Shown here piece after piece: positions 11,666 through 24,236 of a stretch of DNA of 64,000 nucleotides. Origin of the DNA: Nyssa sinensis. Its lineage: Eukaryota > Streptophyta > Magnoliopsida > Cornales > Nyssaceae. The first letter of the stretch is position 1, and every line of letters starts with the position of its first letter. The DNA lies in NCBI GenBank assembly GCA_008638375.1, contig CM018043.1, forward strand, positions 58,161,510 through 58,225,509. Direction: 5' to 3'. The notes under the pieces are model-generated. The model worked only from the letters and a program-made list of their open reading frames with translations, was not told the DNA's origin and searched no databases. The translations under genes were made by a program, and so were the position numbers.

Positions 11666-14379
11666 TACATGGTAATGAGAGGTTAAATACTCGAGAACAA
11701 TGGTGAATTTAAGCCATGCCCATAGGAGGAGCCAAATTAGTTTTAGGACATCTATATATATATATATATATATAAAAAGTTGATTGGTGATTAAAGTTTG
11801 AAGAGCTTATCCCACCTATAGCCATCACTTCTTGAGTGTCTTTTCATCTTATACCCGGTCTCTAAAAGTTAGATTATTTTGGAGACCGGGTATTGATTAA
11901 AATTTTTAAAAATATACGTGTGTATGAGAAATTTGAGTGAACTTGTCTTATTGACCAAGTTAAAGTAATTACATTCATGTGAATAAATTATCTGCAATCA
12001 TGTGTCTGACATTAAGTAGAGAAAATAATTTTTTTTTATCTAATTAATAAATTATAATTAATTTAATTCATAAACTTAATCCATCCATGCAGTCCATCTG
12101 AAAAATTACACTTGTATACTTTGTCTATTTAATAATATCAACGTTGTCATTATTTTATTATTACTAAGATGGGGTGAGTGTTAAATACAAGAGCAATCGG
12201 AGTAATGTGTACTTACAAGGACGTGAATGTGAATACAATCAAATCATAATATGATATTTATACAATAAAATTATTTATTTCATAAAATAGGTATTTTTAA
12301 TCTTATAAAATAAAAATAAAAAATTTAAAATATCATAATATGATACTTATACAATAAAATAATTTAGTTCATAGAATAGGCATTTTTAATCTTACAAAAT
12401 AAAAATAAAAAATTTAAAATATCAAACATGATGTAAGGGTTCAAAGCCTTGGTGGGGTTGGGAGTGTAAGGGCTCATTAAATTTTGAAGTAGCAGTGCTC
12501 CATTTTCCATCCCACACCCACTAAAGTTGGCCATTAAATGAAATTTTGTACCACTACCATCAAACTAGTGATAGTAGAGTTTGGATGGCAAAGTTCTCTC
12601 TTTTTTTTTTCTTTTTATAGATGCAATTCAAATTCGACATTTAAAATTCTCTCTTTTTATAAATGCAATTCAAATTCGACATTCAACACATGCACATAAT
12701 TTAGAAGAATTTTACTCTTCCAATTGTTATACTCAGAAAAAGAGAAAAAAAAAAAAAAAAAAACCTTTGTAGGTCAGGACTATTCAATAATTTTTCATGA
12801 CTTCTCTGAATAATTCTTAAGGGGACAGGGGTCTATGAATTAAATTTTGTAAACCAGATTAATCAGTTAAGAAATATACTTTTATTTTCTTAAACCTCGA
12901 TAACTCATCCACATGGCACATTATAATTGGCTTGGTCCATGGATAAAGTTTTCCCAAGAATTTCTCAACTTCTCTTCACTATCCAATATTTTGTGCCTTA
13001 ATGAATCAATTTTTTTCACAAAATATAATGATTTAAAATTAATTGTAAGAAAGCTATAATAAGGATATGAACGCATGAAGCCGATTCACTCTGTACAAGT
13101 TGAGATTTAAGGGATCTTTTTTATATTTAAGACAATAAAAAAAAAATTAAAATTAATGCAAAATAAGAATAAAATACTTGTGCAATATTTTTATTATTAT
13201 CCTTTGGTGGTCTTAAGATAAGAATAAAATATTAAAAATTAACTGAGAAATATCAAATCAAAAAATATATAGAGTAATAAAATTTAGAGTTAATTGGTAA
13301 GTGGTCCCTTGTTTTAAGACTTATTTGGACTCTAATACATGATAATTCTTTTTTTTTTGTACGAAGAACAATAGTTAGATATTTATTTTGTGAGAATGAT
13401 CACTTTGATGAATTGGCATGAGTTATTTTTATTATATGACAAAATTACCCTTCTAATCCTATTTCGGACTTCTTAATTTTTTAATCAAACTTAATTTTTT
13501 TCCCAACTCACCACTTCCTTCTCCGATCTTTCTCTTCTATTAACATGGAAATTGATTTAGAGATTCATTTTTACTATTATTAAGTGCAACATTCATTGAA
13601 TTATAGAATTGGCCCATTGAGAAGCCTTTAATATAATTTTTATATATTGTTAAAAATTAGCTCACTTTTCAATGAAACCTCAAATGAAGTTAAATTCAAA
13701 TATATTCCCTCTCTTTCTCTCTCACTCATATTTTTAACTCAATGAATCATCTAATTTTTTTGGTGCAGTCTCGATAAATGATTAAGAAAAATACTATATT
13801 ACAAGTAGTATTTGAAATATTTTTTATCAAATACTGTTCAATAGTGACAAGATGTACAGATTTTATAAGAAGTTAACTGAAAAAAGTTTCAAGATAAAAA
13901 AATAAAATTTATATAAGACACACATATTGACATATGTATATGACAATACATAGCACTGGCTAAGCAAAATATAATATATAGATCAGGCCTAATAACTATA
14001 AATATATTGACTGAAATAGACTAGAAGTTCAGATACATACCCCCATAACATCAGATGCTGTATTACTGCTTCATTAATCTACAAGATGAAAGATTGTTCA
14101 GCTAATATTGAAATTTATCAAACAACTTAATTTGTTTTTTTAATAAGTAAATTTTTAACCACTTTAATCTTTTATTTTTTTATATTTGATTTGTTATATT
14201 ATAATGATTAATTTGTAGGTCCCTTCAGTCAAATAAAATGGATCACTCGTCTAAGAAGAACCAATCAAAGAATCTCATTATATACCTTCTAAGATTGCTC
14301 CATTCAGTCAAATAAAATGAATCATTCTTGTAGAAAGAAGAAATCAAAGAATTTCATTATATCCCTACTAAGATCGTTC
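11181..14379. other. intergenic, AT-rich, no gene seen
   Basis: Long AT-rich DNA with TA microsatellites at about 11629-11663 and 11755-11774 and two local tandem duplications listed separately. No open frame longer than about 60 codons looks protein-like. Confidence 0.7.
12243..12420. repeat. 89-bp tandem duplication, AT-rich
   Basis: ATCATAATATGATA begins at 12243 and again at 12332, and the following 80-odd bases match with a few substitutions. Confidence 0.85.
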
Positions 14380-14382
14380 TGT
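14224..14382. repeat. 79-bp degenerate tandem duplication
   Basis: TTCAGTCAAATAAAATG begins at 14224 and again at 14303. Both units continue with an AGAAG/AATCAAAGAAT segment, with several differences. Confidence 0.75.
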
Positions 14383-14581
14383 TTTGTCTAGTATTTTGTA
14401 GGAACAGGATAAAGGATACTACAAAATCTATTTCTTTTTTTTTTCCCCCCTCGATCAGGGGAGAGAACAGAAAAAATTCCATTGGCCCAATACATCTAAC
14501 AAGTCGCACTACACATCCGACCCAAAACCCGGCTTCCTGTCTAGGACTTTGAAAAGGTACTTTTGGAACACCAATAGGCAT
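14380..14581 (-). pseudogene. clpP: plastid clpP exon 1 plus intron fragment in the nucleus (NUPT)
   Basis: The - strand frame starting at 14581 begins MPIGVPKVPF, the conserved start of plastid ClpP, then keeps SP, E and WV at family spacing while other residues differ. About 72 bp in, at 14509, the sequence becomes GTGCGACTTG, the 5' end typical of a group II intron and the place where clpP intron 1 begins in many plastomes. About 130 bp of intron-like sequence follows and then homology fades. It has no chance of making ClpP protease here. It is best read as an old plastid-to-nucleus transfer that has accumulated substitutions. It lies just beyond the 3' end of the NTR gene. Confidence 0.65.
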
Positions 14582-14992
14582 TAAATGAAAAAAAAAATTT
14601 AACCACTTAAATAATTCTCCAAATATTTAGCCGAAGTTTCTTCAATTCAATGCCTAAATCATCCATTCCATTGAAATGACAAATTTTGTATTAAAACCAT
14701 GAAGAATTTGTAAGAACAGGATCAACATTTCAAATTTTCCAAACATTTCATCAAGAGTTCAACAGCATATCAAGATGAAAATGAAGATTGCCAGCAAACA
14801 TGCATGCAACAATTGCATTGTAAATATAATAGTACAATGACTAAAAGTGGCTGGAAAAATTATAGCACATACTTTCCCCCGCTGACTGACAATAATATCA
14901 GCAAGAGTAAGAATCAACACTTTGATTGGGCCTTGAGGAGCTATTATTAGTTCTAATTGAGCAGCTTTCATTTCTGGCACTCGGTTGCGTGA

Positions 14993-17900
14993 TCAATCAC
15001 TCTTACCCTCTTGAGATCCAATTTCTTGCAAGTAATGTTCCGCTTCCAAGGCTGCCATGCACCCTGCATCAGAATGAAACAGAAGAAACCAATTTAGATC
15101 CAACAAGAATAACAATATCACAGCATAAAATCATCTTCCGCTAAGCTGTCATGCTTAGGCAGCTTTTCATGATCTTCCTTTCTAAACATCACCAACAAGC
15201 TTCTTATAGCCCATAAGCTCTTTAAGAATGAACCGAAATAATGCAGCAAAAGGAGGAGAAAAAGAGAGCATTGTATTGCAGAATCCAAAACACTTGCATG
15301 ACCAGTAGTAACCTGACCTTCTTTCCTTTTCTTTTTCTTTACATATTTTGTGGGTGTGTGGGGGATGGGTGCTGGTTGGGGTTGCTCCCTGATGTGGTGA
15401 AATCACCAAGCTAATGAGTTCAAACTGTGGATTACCATGTTCAACATGGCACATTGTGTCTATGCTGTTGAACTATGCTGGACATACACTGAAGAGCAAA
15501 TAGAGGTCAATTGACTATAGTCAATTACATATTGTTTCTGTAATAGATAGTATGCGATGACACCAAATTTTCTTAGGTAGGAATCAGCAAAGAACGGAAC
15601 AATGATTATTTTTGTTTTTTTTGTTAAAAAAAGGGAAATAGCTTGATCATGGGAAAAATGGTAATACAACCATAGAGTAAAACAAAAAGGAACTTCTGGT
15701 ACCTTTGCTTTGTTCTTCAGTGAAAGACAGCAAAATAGATTAGGGTCAAAGCATTTACTCCCCTAGGTAATCTCGAGTAAGAGTCAGCTTAAGAGATCAG
15801 TGTCACAGTATTTGGTTCCCCAGAGTATCTCAGCTAAGAAGTCAGCTAAAGAGACTAGTGTCATAGCATTACGTTCCCTAGCGAATCTCACCAACTCACG
15901 ATAAAATTAGATTCATCCAAAAAGGTAAACTCCAATCCCTGGTTAGCAATGGGCAATGGTGTACTGCATAATACAGGGGGAAAATAAACAAGATACATTG
16001 TTCATGTGCCTTCCATGAATCATTGAGAATTTAATTTCTTTTGCTAGGAGTCACTACTTGGTGCCTTAGAAATCACGATTCGCTCCCCCTCCCCCCTAGT
16101 GAATTGCAAATTGGATCGCACGATCCAAAACTTGGATTATTCACGACTTGGAACGCAAGATTGAGCGTTACAATCTAAAATATTAAAAGGTCCAAAAAAT
16201 CATACAACAAACAAAAAAATAGATAAATATGTAGTTGAAATTTTTATTTATAATGGCTTGGATTTATTGAAATTTTTTAAGCGTGTATGTATAAATATGA
16301 ATATTATTACAATACAATAAAAAAAAAATCGCGTTCTAAATAAACATTGCGTTCCAACAAAATGACGTTAACATATTACGATCTCCGTTTCCGTTTCCGT
16401 TCACGTACTAGGTAACATTGCTTGGTGCAATGGATTCAAGCCTAAAAACAGCCACCTTGTTCAAATAAAGCCAAAATTAGGTATGTCTCTGGTCTATCAT
16501 CCCATCACTTGCATTGGCAAGACCAAAATTTGGTAATGGCCTTTCTAATTTCTGTTTCAATTTTCATCTCAGGACCAGTCAGACCAATAACGAAAAGCAA
16601 GGAACGTTTGCAAAAATGGCACATCTAGAAATATTTTCTTTTTTGTTTATAGGACACACATGATGCACGTGCAAGGCTCATTCCCAACCATGGGTGGTGC
16701 AGAAAGTTACAGCTGAAGAGAAACAATGAGAGGTGAGGGTGGGAGACAAAAGTGTAAGTGAAGTAATGGGATGGTAGGAGAAGTTCAAGTATGTTCATTT
16801 TGATGTGGGGGATGGGTCAAGGGTGAGATTTTAGGTAGGTCCTTGGTGTGGTGATGTTTTGTTAAAGGATGAATTCCCTAATACTGTTGCAATTGCTTCT
16901 AATAAGGAAGCGTTGGTTGCCAATTGTGTGGCTCGGGAGGGTGATAGATGGGTGTGGAGTCCTTGCATTAGAATGAACTATCCTTGATTAGGAGGTTGGG
17001 GAGCTTGAGGAATTGATGTTGAAGTTGAATGGAGTTGTGTTGAACGAGGAAAGAAAGGATGGTTTGATTTGGAAAGCGGATGATTCCCAAAAGAAAAAAA
17101 AAAAAAAAACTGTCAAGTCATATTATAGAAACTTGGTGGAAGGAGGGAAGAGGTTCCCATGGAAGATTATTTGGCGATCTAAGGTGCCCATTAAAGTGGC
17201 TTTTTTTGTGTGGACAGCAACTTGGGATGCAATTTTGACCCGAGACAACCTTCGTAAAATGGGTTTCCTACTTCCAAGTCATTATTACATGTGTAACGAG
17301 GTAGAGGAATCGGTAAATCATCTTATAGTGCATTGCAAGATAGCGAGAGACTTTTGGAACATGATTTTTAATATGTTTGGTTGTAGATGGGTGCTTCCGG
17401 CTTCAGTGAAGGCTATTCTCTTGGGTTGGAGATGCTCTATAAGGGGGAAGGATAGCATAATCATTTGGAGGATGGCCCCTTTGTGCCTTCTGTGGTGTCT
17501 TTAAAGAGAGAAATAGGAGATTGTTCAAAGGGGTTGAACTTCCTTGGGCACTTTTAAGGATTTTATTTTTTTTAGGGTTTTATTTTTTTAGGTGAAAGAA
17601 AAATACATAGGGTGTTTCTCAGACCCTTGTTAGTATAAAAAAAAATAGGAGATTGTTTAAAGGGGTTGAACTTCCTCTATCATAGATTTTTTTAGGGATT
17701 TTAGGCATTAATTTTTGTAGTTGGTCCCCTTGTTGTATATTGGTGTCTTTCTCAGACCCTTGTTAGTATATTACACTTTTACCAATAAAAAAAATAACTA
17801 TTTTTACTTTTAATCGACATGTGTTCACTGAGTATAATTGGAAAAAGTAAAGAAATATGAAGAAAAAAAATAGAATTCGCTTTATAAAATAGTAGAGATT

Positions 17901-20900
17901 ATCAAAAAGAAAAGGGACAAATCCATATATGAAAATGGCATACTTCTAGACAAACAATGCAAAAATGACTGCACTAGAGGCCAGAAGATTACAAAAATAT
18001 CAACAGAAGTAACTCCAAACACTTTCGTTTAAGAAACCTAAAAAGTTCAACATTACCTCCACAATTTTTTGACAAGCCAATGTCTAACAAAATCCTCCTC
18101 ATTTAATCTTTCAAAAATAAAAACAAAACCAAACAAAAAAAAAATTAAAAAGGGAGAATCTCCTTATAACAGCAACCTAGCCATTCATCATCTATACCCA
18201 CCACTACATTATAAAGCTCTCCTAACCCATGAATATTCTAGGAAACCTCTCATTTCAAAAAAAAAAAACTTCCCAAGGGGAGAAAAAAAAAACTAGCCAT
18301 CTAACATATGATTCATCAACATCATATATAATGTATGATAATATATCATTTTTAACCAAAACAAAACACAAGCTCATAATCAGAAGTAATGATAAAGTAA
18401 AGCATTTTAGTATATCACTATTAATCCTAACCACTTGATACAACTAAGCAATTCCTACACATCACTATCATAGAAATCACGTAAGACTAGCTTTGTTAGG
18501 ATAAACATAAAACATTTAGATTTCAGAAAGTCCTTTATAATTTATCCATTTAATTAAACATCACTATAGCCGTATTAATCACGTGATATATATTTTAAAA
18601 AATTTCCCAATAATGCAAGCCATAATGGCTCTGGTACATAACTTTTGTAGGTCTATATTTACAATGTAAATAGACTTTTCTTATTCTCTTTCATTGCCAA
18701 AATACCATGGCAAAAGAGATGAAAACAAATTGATCATTTGATACCTCATTTCATGTCATTACCCAAAGACCCTTGGCCAAATATTTCTTTAGCATAACAA
18801 TTGTTGAAACTCTATCATATTCCTTGAGAAAGAGCTACCCAAGTTTTTTTATTGGTATTTGAAAAAAAAAATTGATCAGTAGAGAAAGAGCTACCAAAGT
18901 GTGCTCCTTGTATTTATCTAGCATTTAAACAATTTGCATAATGTTATCGAACAATATATGAAAATGAAAATAAACTAGAAAATTAAAAAAAAAAAAAAAA
19001 ATTTGAACAATTTAGTCAACCAAACTACACTATCATTGGTCATCCATTTCAAAATTTCAATGGGAATACCATCAAACTCTAAAGCTTTTCTTCTATTTTA
19101 TATATGAAATTATTTGTCTAAATATCAATGCCATGTTTTTAAGTACCAACAATTAATAATATTAGTAAAACTATTAAGCTCTTTGAAAAGCTACGTTTAT
19201 GGGCTTTTTATTGAACAATAGACAAAATAACTGTTTCACTGTACCTTAATCTAATCCTATTTCAACATAATTCCCTAAACTCAATTTAGATGTTTTATTT
19301 CGTTTAAATCCTACTTGTCCATTTTACTTATTAAAAAATCCTTAAAAAACCAACTTGCCCCTTTCCTTATCTAACATTTGTCAACAATTTCCTTTCCATC
19401 TATTGCTCCTAGTCCTAGCTTCATGCTTGGTCCATTTTATACTTCAAGATCTTCATGATATCTCATTTTTTTGCCAAGCATTACAGTAAATTAATTTTAT
19501 GTTGACCGTTGTTTGAATCTCACCATTTCACCACTAAATTTATTTATGATGGCCCAATCTCTATAATTACTAGAGTTTCTCGCAACCTCTTAATACAAGC
19601 ATGCTTCGCATTCCACATAAGATTGGCTTCTTGGTTATAATTGCACTTTCTTTCTTTAATAATTTTTAGAAGAAAAAAAATTCATTGGGTTCTTAAATCA
19701 TTTTATCGAGCAAAAATATTAGTTGTTCCTTTTCAAGTTCCAACTTCCTACATGCCTTTTCCCTCATTTTCAATCTTCGAACACATACATCTAATACCAC
19801 TAACAGATGATCCGTAGTCAATCTCTTAGTATATAACTACATAATCCCTAGGCTGCTCGCCTACCTTCCGAAAAGGGAGTCTATTTTTTTCTATTCTTTG
19901 ACCCAAATGTTCATCTATGTTCTTGCAGCAGGATACATGATCATATGACGTTGTGGTTTTGGAATATGCATCTCCTAGCTCATCCTTTCCCCAAATCCAT
20001 AAAGCACTAGTAATATGCATTTAGACATACATAAATTGGGAGCATGGATGTCAGGTCCATACTCCAAAGGCCTTGAAACAGAGCATTAATTTCACCTCAT
20101 TGCCACATTTGCACTTCAACCAATGCAATAGTATTCGAGTAAGTTTTGTTATATGAGTGCCATCTTAAGTTGTCTCAGCAATAAATATCATCCATTCGCC
20201 CGCTATTATAATCCTTAATATGTAAATATGACGCTCCAAACAATCTTGTTTTAAACTAAAAGCATTTTTAAGGACGAGACAAAAAGAAGAATTCCTCGGA
20301 ATTATGCAGCATTTATTTAAAAAAAAAAAAAGGAATGAGGAAATTTCTAGGGTTTAGGGAAACTCAAATATGAAATCCTTTCCTAAGCATCTTATTTCTT
20401 TAGTCATTCTTTCCCAGATTCAGACTGAGGTGTATATTCATGGGAAGAAGGATTCGCCAAAAATGTTTCTAATGGTATAGCAGCTGCCAATCAGGTAGAG
20501 TGTACAGTAAAAGAACAACACCATACTATAGTCATTTTTACAAAGCACAATAAGCATAGAGAGTACTCATTAAAACTAACATAGTCATCAGATGTCTATG
20601 CTCGATGAATTAAGATATGAAAGGCCAGAGAGAATAACTATGAAGTGAACAATATGACTAACCAGTGCCAGCAGCGGTGAACCGCCTGCCTGTACTTCTT
20701 ATCCTGAACATCTCCTGCCGCAAAAACTCCTGGTACACTGGTCTGGGTCGTCCCCGGCTTCGTCACGACGTAACCATCAGAATCAAGGGCCAGCTGTCCG
20801 TCCAAGAACTTGGTAGCAGGCTCATGCCCTATCGCAAAGAACAAACCCGACACCTTCAAATCCGAGACCTCCCCGCTCAACAAGTTCTTCACCTTCAAAC

Positions 20901-21714
20901 CCCCCAAAACCCCCTTGCCGCTCTCTCCATACGCCTCGACAACCGCCGAATTCCACAACACCTCGATCTTAGGGTTACTCAACGCCCGGCTCTGCATTAT
21001 CTTAGAAGCTCTAAATTCGTTTCTCCTGTGAATGATATAGACCTTCGACCCGTACTTCGTCAGGAATGTCGCTTCCTCCATCGCCGAATCTCCGCCGCCG
21101 ATCACAGCCAGCGGTTTGTTCTTGAAAATCGGTGCAGCGCCGTCACAGACCGCGCACGCCGAAATCCCCCGATTCCAGAACCCTTCCTTGCCTTCGCCAG
21201 AGCCAGGAAACGCCAAGCGCTTGGCGACGGCACCGGTGGCGACTATGACCGAATCGGCGATAACCTTATTCGAATCGGTGAAGACTCGGAAGGGATTAGT
21301 AGAGAAATCGACTTTGTTAACGGTTTCGGTAATGATCTGGGTGCCGAACCGGAGGGACTGGTTTCGAAAGCGGTCCGTGAGCTCGATGCCCTGGATTCCT
21401 TCGGGGAAACCAGGGAAGTTCTCGACGTCTGAAGTGGTGGTAAGCTGGCCCCCCGGGGCGATGTTGTTGGCCATCCATCCCTCAAAAAGGATGGGCTTGA
21501 GCTCGGCACGGGCGGCGTAGATGGCGGCAGTGTGGCCGGCGGGGCCGCTGCCGATGATGCAGAGGCGGGTCTTGAGGGTCTGGAGGTCGTCCATGGCGGC
21601 GTTGGCGCTTGAGATCTTGGGGGAAGTCGAAGTCGTGAAGGTGGCGGCCGCAGCCAACCAAACAAAGGGACGAGTTCTCTTGAGGACGCTTTTGAGCTTC
21701 GAAAAACAGTACAT
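14993..21714 (-). CDS. NTR: NADPH-dependent thioredoxin reductase, NTRA/NTRB type
   Basis: This flavoenzyme passes electrons from NADPH to h-type thioredoxins in cytosol and mitochondria. Exon 1 is 20663-21714 and the last exon is 14993-15063, joined in phase across a 5.6-kb GT-AG intron. The short exon encodes [15 protein letters not shown] and ends GKSD, the canonical plant NTR C-terminus. Visible motifs are the FAD-binding GSGPAG (55-60), redox-active CAVC (187-190), NADPH-binding GGGDSA (206-211) and second FAD motif GDVQD (334-338). The first 40 residues are Ala/Ser/Thr-rich with basic residues, like a mitochondrial presequence; Met41 ([10 protein letters not shown]) would start a cytosolic form, as known for Arabidopsis NTRs. 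One extra base at 20680-20681 shifts the frame eight codons or so before the splice; without it the protein is 373 residues. The intron holds a LINE relic. Identity is very secure. Confidence 0.93.
15737..15908. repeat. 57-58 bp degenerate triple repeat in NTR intron
   Basis: Units begin with AGATTAG, AGATCAG and AGACTAG at 15737, 15794 and 15852. Each contains a TTCCC(C)-like core followed by ATCTC and AAGTCAGCT-like sequence. The copies are well diverged, so the array is old. Confidence 0.7.
16780..17800 (+). mobile_element. LINE relic with reverse-transcriptase zinc-binding region
   Basis: The frame at 17013-17504 carries [20 protein letters not shown], then a [19 protein letters not shown] cysteine/histidine pattern and FWNMIF. 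This is the zf-RVT region found at the C-terminus of plant LINE polyproteins. Upstream, from about 16780, a broken frame resembles the preceding stretch ([10 protein letters not shown]). The 3' part repeats a short segment (GGAGATTGTT at 17516 and 17650) and ends in ACCAATAAAAAAAAT, a tail-like end. The copy is 5'-truncated and frameshifted. It lies inside the long NTR intron, antisense to NTR. Confidence 0.75.
17801..20660. other. remainder of the 5.6-kb NTR intron
   Basis: AT-rich intronic DNA with poly-A runs. No second gene or intact element is seen. The - strand open frame at 19826-20020 is unrecognised. An in-phase but non-canonical alternative 3' exon at 20404-20483 was considered and rejected. 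Confidence 0.6.
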
Positions 21715-21977
21715 TTGTGTCTCGGGGCTTTATGTGAAATGTGGAGCATCTGAAGAAGCGCGTTTCCGCAGACGTTTTTAGGCGCCAAAACGTGTTTGTA
21801 AACTTAAGCTAAAATGAAACGCTGAAAAAAGAAAAGAACCTAAACGATTCCGAATCCAGCATAGCCTGGTCCAATTAGACACGCAAGGTATAGTGTGCAA
21901 TGGTTGCAATAATTCTGCGTTGCCGCATGAAAAGCAAACCGGGTAACAATGAAACTATCTTAGACTTAGCCCTCAAA

Positions 21978-21978
<1 letters not shown>

Positions 21979-22016
<38 letters not shown>
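21979..22016. repeat. (GT)n(GA)n microsatellite upstream of NTR
   Basis: A GT run passes directly into a GA run about 0.27 kb upstream of the NTR start codon, within the likely NTR promoter. Confidence 0.9.
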
Positions 22017-22873
22017 ATCTATCTAGAAGACTGAAATAAATTTAAAAAAAACTAGTACATGTAATCTTAAATTAAGAAATTAACTATGAGAGACAGTTTG
22101 GACCTTAAAGTTGAATGCCTCCTAAAGATCCATTATGAAAATGGGCCACTGGAGAAAGTGGGCTTGCAGAAACTTATTAGCATTATGAAGTGAATAGCTG
22201 TCTGTTCAATTCGAATAGAATGATGAAGGCCCAAGTATCTGCAGGTCCAGCAGAGGTGCCCAGCCAGCCCACAGCCGACCAAGAAAGAAAAGCAAGCAAT
22301 TAGTGAATGGCACAAAACAATTAGCGATAATGGGACTACACTTTATTAATTAAATATTAAAAAGTTGATCATAATCATTGAGACATAACAAGTGAACTTT
22401 GATAAAAGTTGGAAATACATGATGCTGCCTGCCTTTCTATATTTCAACTAAATCCCACCTTTTTCCTCATTTTCCATAACCATCTTTTCTATTTTGCTTA
22501 GTCAAAGAATGATATTGGGTTAGGTATTGGTAGCACAACCTTTTGAATCTCTATTCATACCCACTAAGAACCTTCCCAAGTTTGCCACCCAACAACATAA
22601 TCCCTATTGTTTCAATACAAAATTTAAAAAACAAATGCTAACATTTCTCATTTTTTCACAATCTTTCTTACAAAAAAATCTATATCATCTCCAACACTCA
22701 GAAGGAGAGAGAGTTTCCAAGAAACAAAAACAGATGGAAGACAAAAAAAACCGAAACCCAACTTCCATCTATAACCATAAAACCAAAAAACAAACATGAC
22801 AAAAGAGCAACATGGCAGTCATTCGCAGACAAACTACTAATTAGGGTTTTTTTACAGAGACTGTTTTGAAGCT
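22017..22873. other. NTR promoter side and 3' flank of the small-protein gene
   Basis: No gene is seen. The A-rich + strand frame at 22527-22799 is low-complexity and antisense to the likely 3' UTR of the gene at 22874-23257. Confidence 0.6.
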
Positions 22874-23257
22874 CTATCTTTGGCCGGCAGCTGGTTTGTC
22901 ATCCACAGAAAGAGAGTTTCGCTTGATGAACTCCAAACAGTCTGTAATGGCTTCCGCATAGAAAGAATTTGAGCGCCCAAATGATCTAAAACTATAGTGA
23001 TCAGCTGATCGTCCCATGCCAGGCACCTCCTTCATGACCAAGCTTCTTCTACTACTCCTATCTCTCTTGCTGCTACTTCTTGCAATACCTTTCTTCAACG
23101 ATTTGAGCGCGTCTCCATAAGAAGATCGCCATCTAGTAAAAACACTGAACAAATACAAGAACCTTTTTCGCAGACTCTGAACTGAAAATCTTCTGGAGTT
23201 TAGCCTGAAACCTCGAGTTCCATGGCATGATCTCCAGACAACCTTGTTCTGACCCAT
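22874..23257 (-). CDS. small basic plant-specific protein, function unknown
   Basis: A single exon encodes 127 residues starting at the ATG at 23255-23257 (MGQNKVVWRSC). The open frame continues 15 codons upstream only to a TTG, and a TATA-like element sits there, so the ATG is the start. The N-terminal half is very basic and aromatic (FRLNSRRFSVQSLRKRF, then FTRWRSSYGDALKSLKK), the middle is Arg/Ser-rich, and the C-terminal part carries SFGRSNSFYAEAI followed by DCLEFIKRNS. I recall this layout from small uncharacterised proteins across flowering plants, but know no assigned function. There is no signal peptide or membrane span. The basic stretches could bind nucleic acid or membranes, or target an organelle; that is speculation. 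The reading frame is clean, unlike HMGR, NTR and PILS. Confidence 0.75.
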   Translation of the reverse strand: MGQNKVVWRSCHGTRGFRLNSRRFSVQSLRKRFLYLFSVFTRWRSSYGDALKSLKKGIARSSSKRDRSSRRSLVMKEVPGMGRSADHYSFRSFGRSNSFYAEAITDCLEFIKRNSLSVDDKPAAGQR

Positions 23258-23303
23258 TTGGCTCAGAAAAACAAATGAAAGTTGTTGCAAACTCTTATGC
23301 AAG

Positions 23304-23313
23304 CTTATAAATA
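23304..23313 (-). promoter_or_regulatory. TATA-like element of the small-protein gene
   Basis: TATTTATAAG on the - strand lies about 47-56 bp upstream of the ATG at 23257, leaving a short 5' UTR. It supports the internal ATG over the longer TTG-initiated frame. Confidence 0.5.
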
Positions 23314-24103
23314 AGGGTGGAGAAGGACTTTTTCGAGAAGAAGGTAATGATTTAAAGTTGGTGTGGACCGAAGTAACTTGGAAATCGGTGGATTTTGAGA
23401 CTTTGTGACCATATTTTATATATAATCACTTTATTATATTAAGTCAATCAAGATTATAGTAAGAACAAAAAGTAGAATATTAAGGACGAGAAAAAAGAAA
23501 ATTTTGAAAGTGTGACTTTAGAAATTGAGTTGATTGAAGTGGTTAAAAGATTTGACTAGATTAGCATCTTCTTCTTCTTTCTTTTTTGATTGAAGAGATG
23601 TGTGGTTACTATTTATATATTAGAATCAATCGGATAATACAATTACAATCACAATCACAATCATAATACTGTAAAATAGTGAAATACTATACAATTAAGT
23701 AACAATACGAACCTCTTAAATATAAACACCAGAAAAACATTGACTTATATATTATGATGGAATGAAAACAAATATTCACATCCTTTAATGACATCTTTGA
23801 ATTGTTTTTGTAGGCACATAAAAAGAAGCAATTGAGGTGTAAACCCTATTTAAGTCTTAACAAACATTGACTTATATATTATCATTTTTCTACTTAGGGT
23901 GGTTTAACTTTTTATGTAGGGAACAGGTAGGTGTATTCTGTTCTCCATTTGAAAGGCATAGTGGGTTGGTTTATCTATATGGCATAATGAAAAGCTTGAA
24001 TTTAGGAATATTCGTGCATAATATATGACAAAGTTAGAGAGCTAGGTTGCTTAAACTTGACTTTTTGGGAAGTTTTGTGAAGTCCTTTATTGACTATATA
24101 TAT

Positions 24104-24236
24104 AATCAAAGACAAGGCAGTCATTGAAATGTACTGAAGTTAGATGAAAAAAGAGGTCAGCATTATATATAATCAAAGACAAGGCAGTCATTGAAATGTG
24201 CTGAAGTTAGATGAAAATAGAGGTCAGCATTATAAT
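24104..24236. repeat. 67-bp tandem duplication
   Basis: AATCAAAGACAAGGCAGTC begins at 24104 and again at 24171. The two units differ at only a few bases. Confidence 0.9.

Noticed and set aside
20404..20483. An in-phase alternative last exon for NTR ([16 protein letters not shown], ending ESGKE)
   Set aside because: It has a usable AG acceptor and is open for 25 codons, but the canonical C-terminal exon at 14993-15063 matches the family exactly. A chance open stretch of this length is common.
20665..21781. Long + strand frames opposite NTR exon 1
   Set aside because: They are antisense shadows of the GC-rich NTR exon, Arg- and Leu-rich without recognisable domains.
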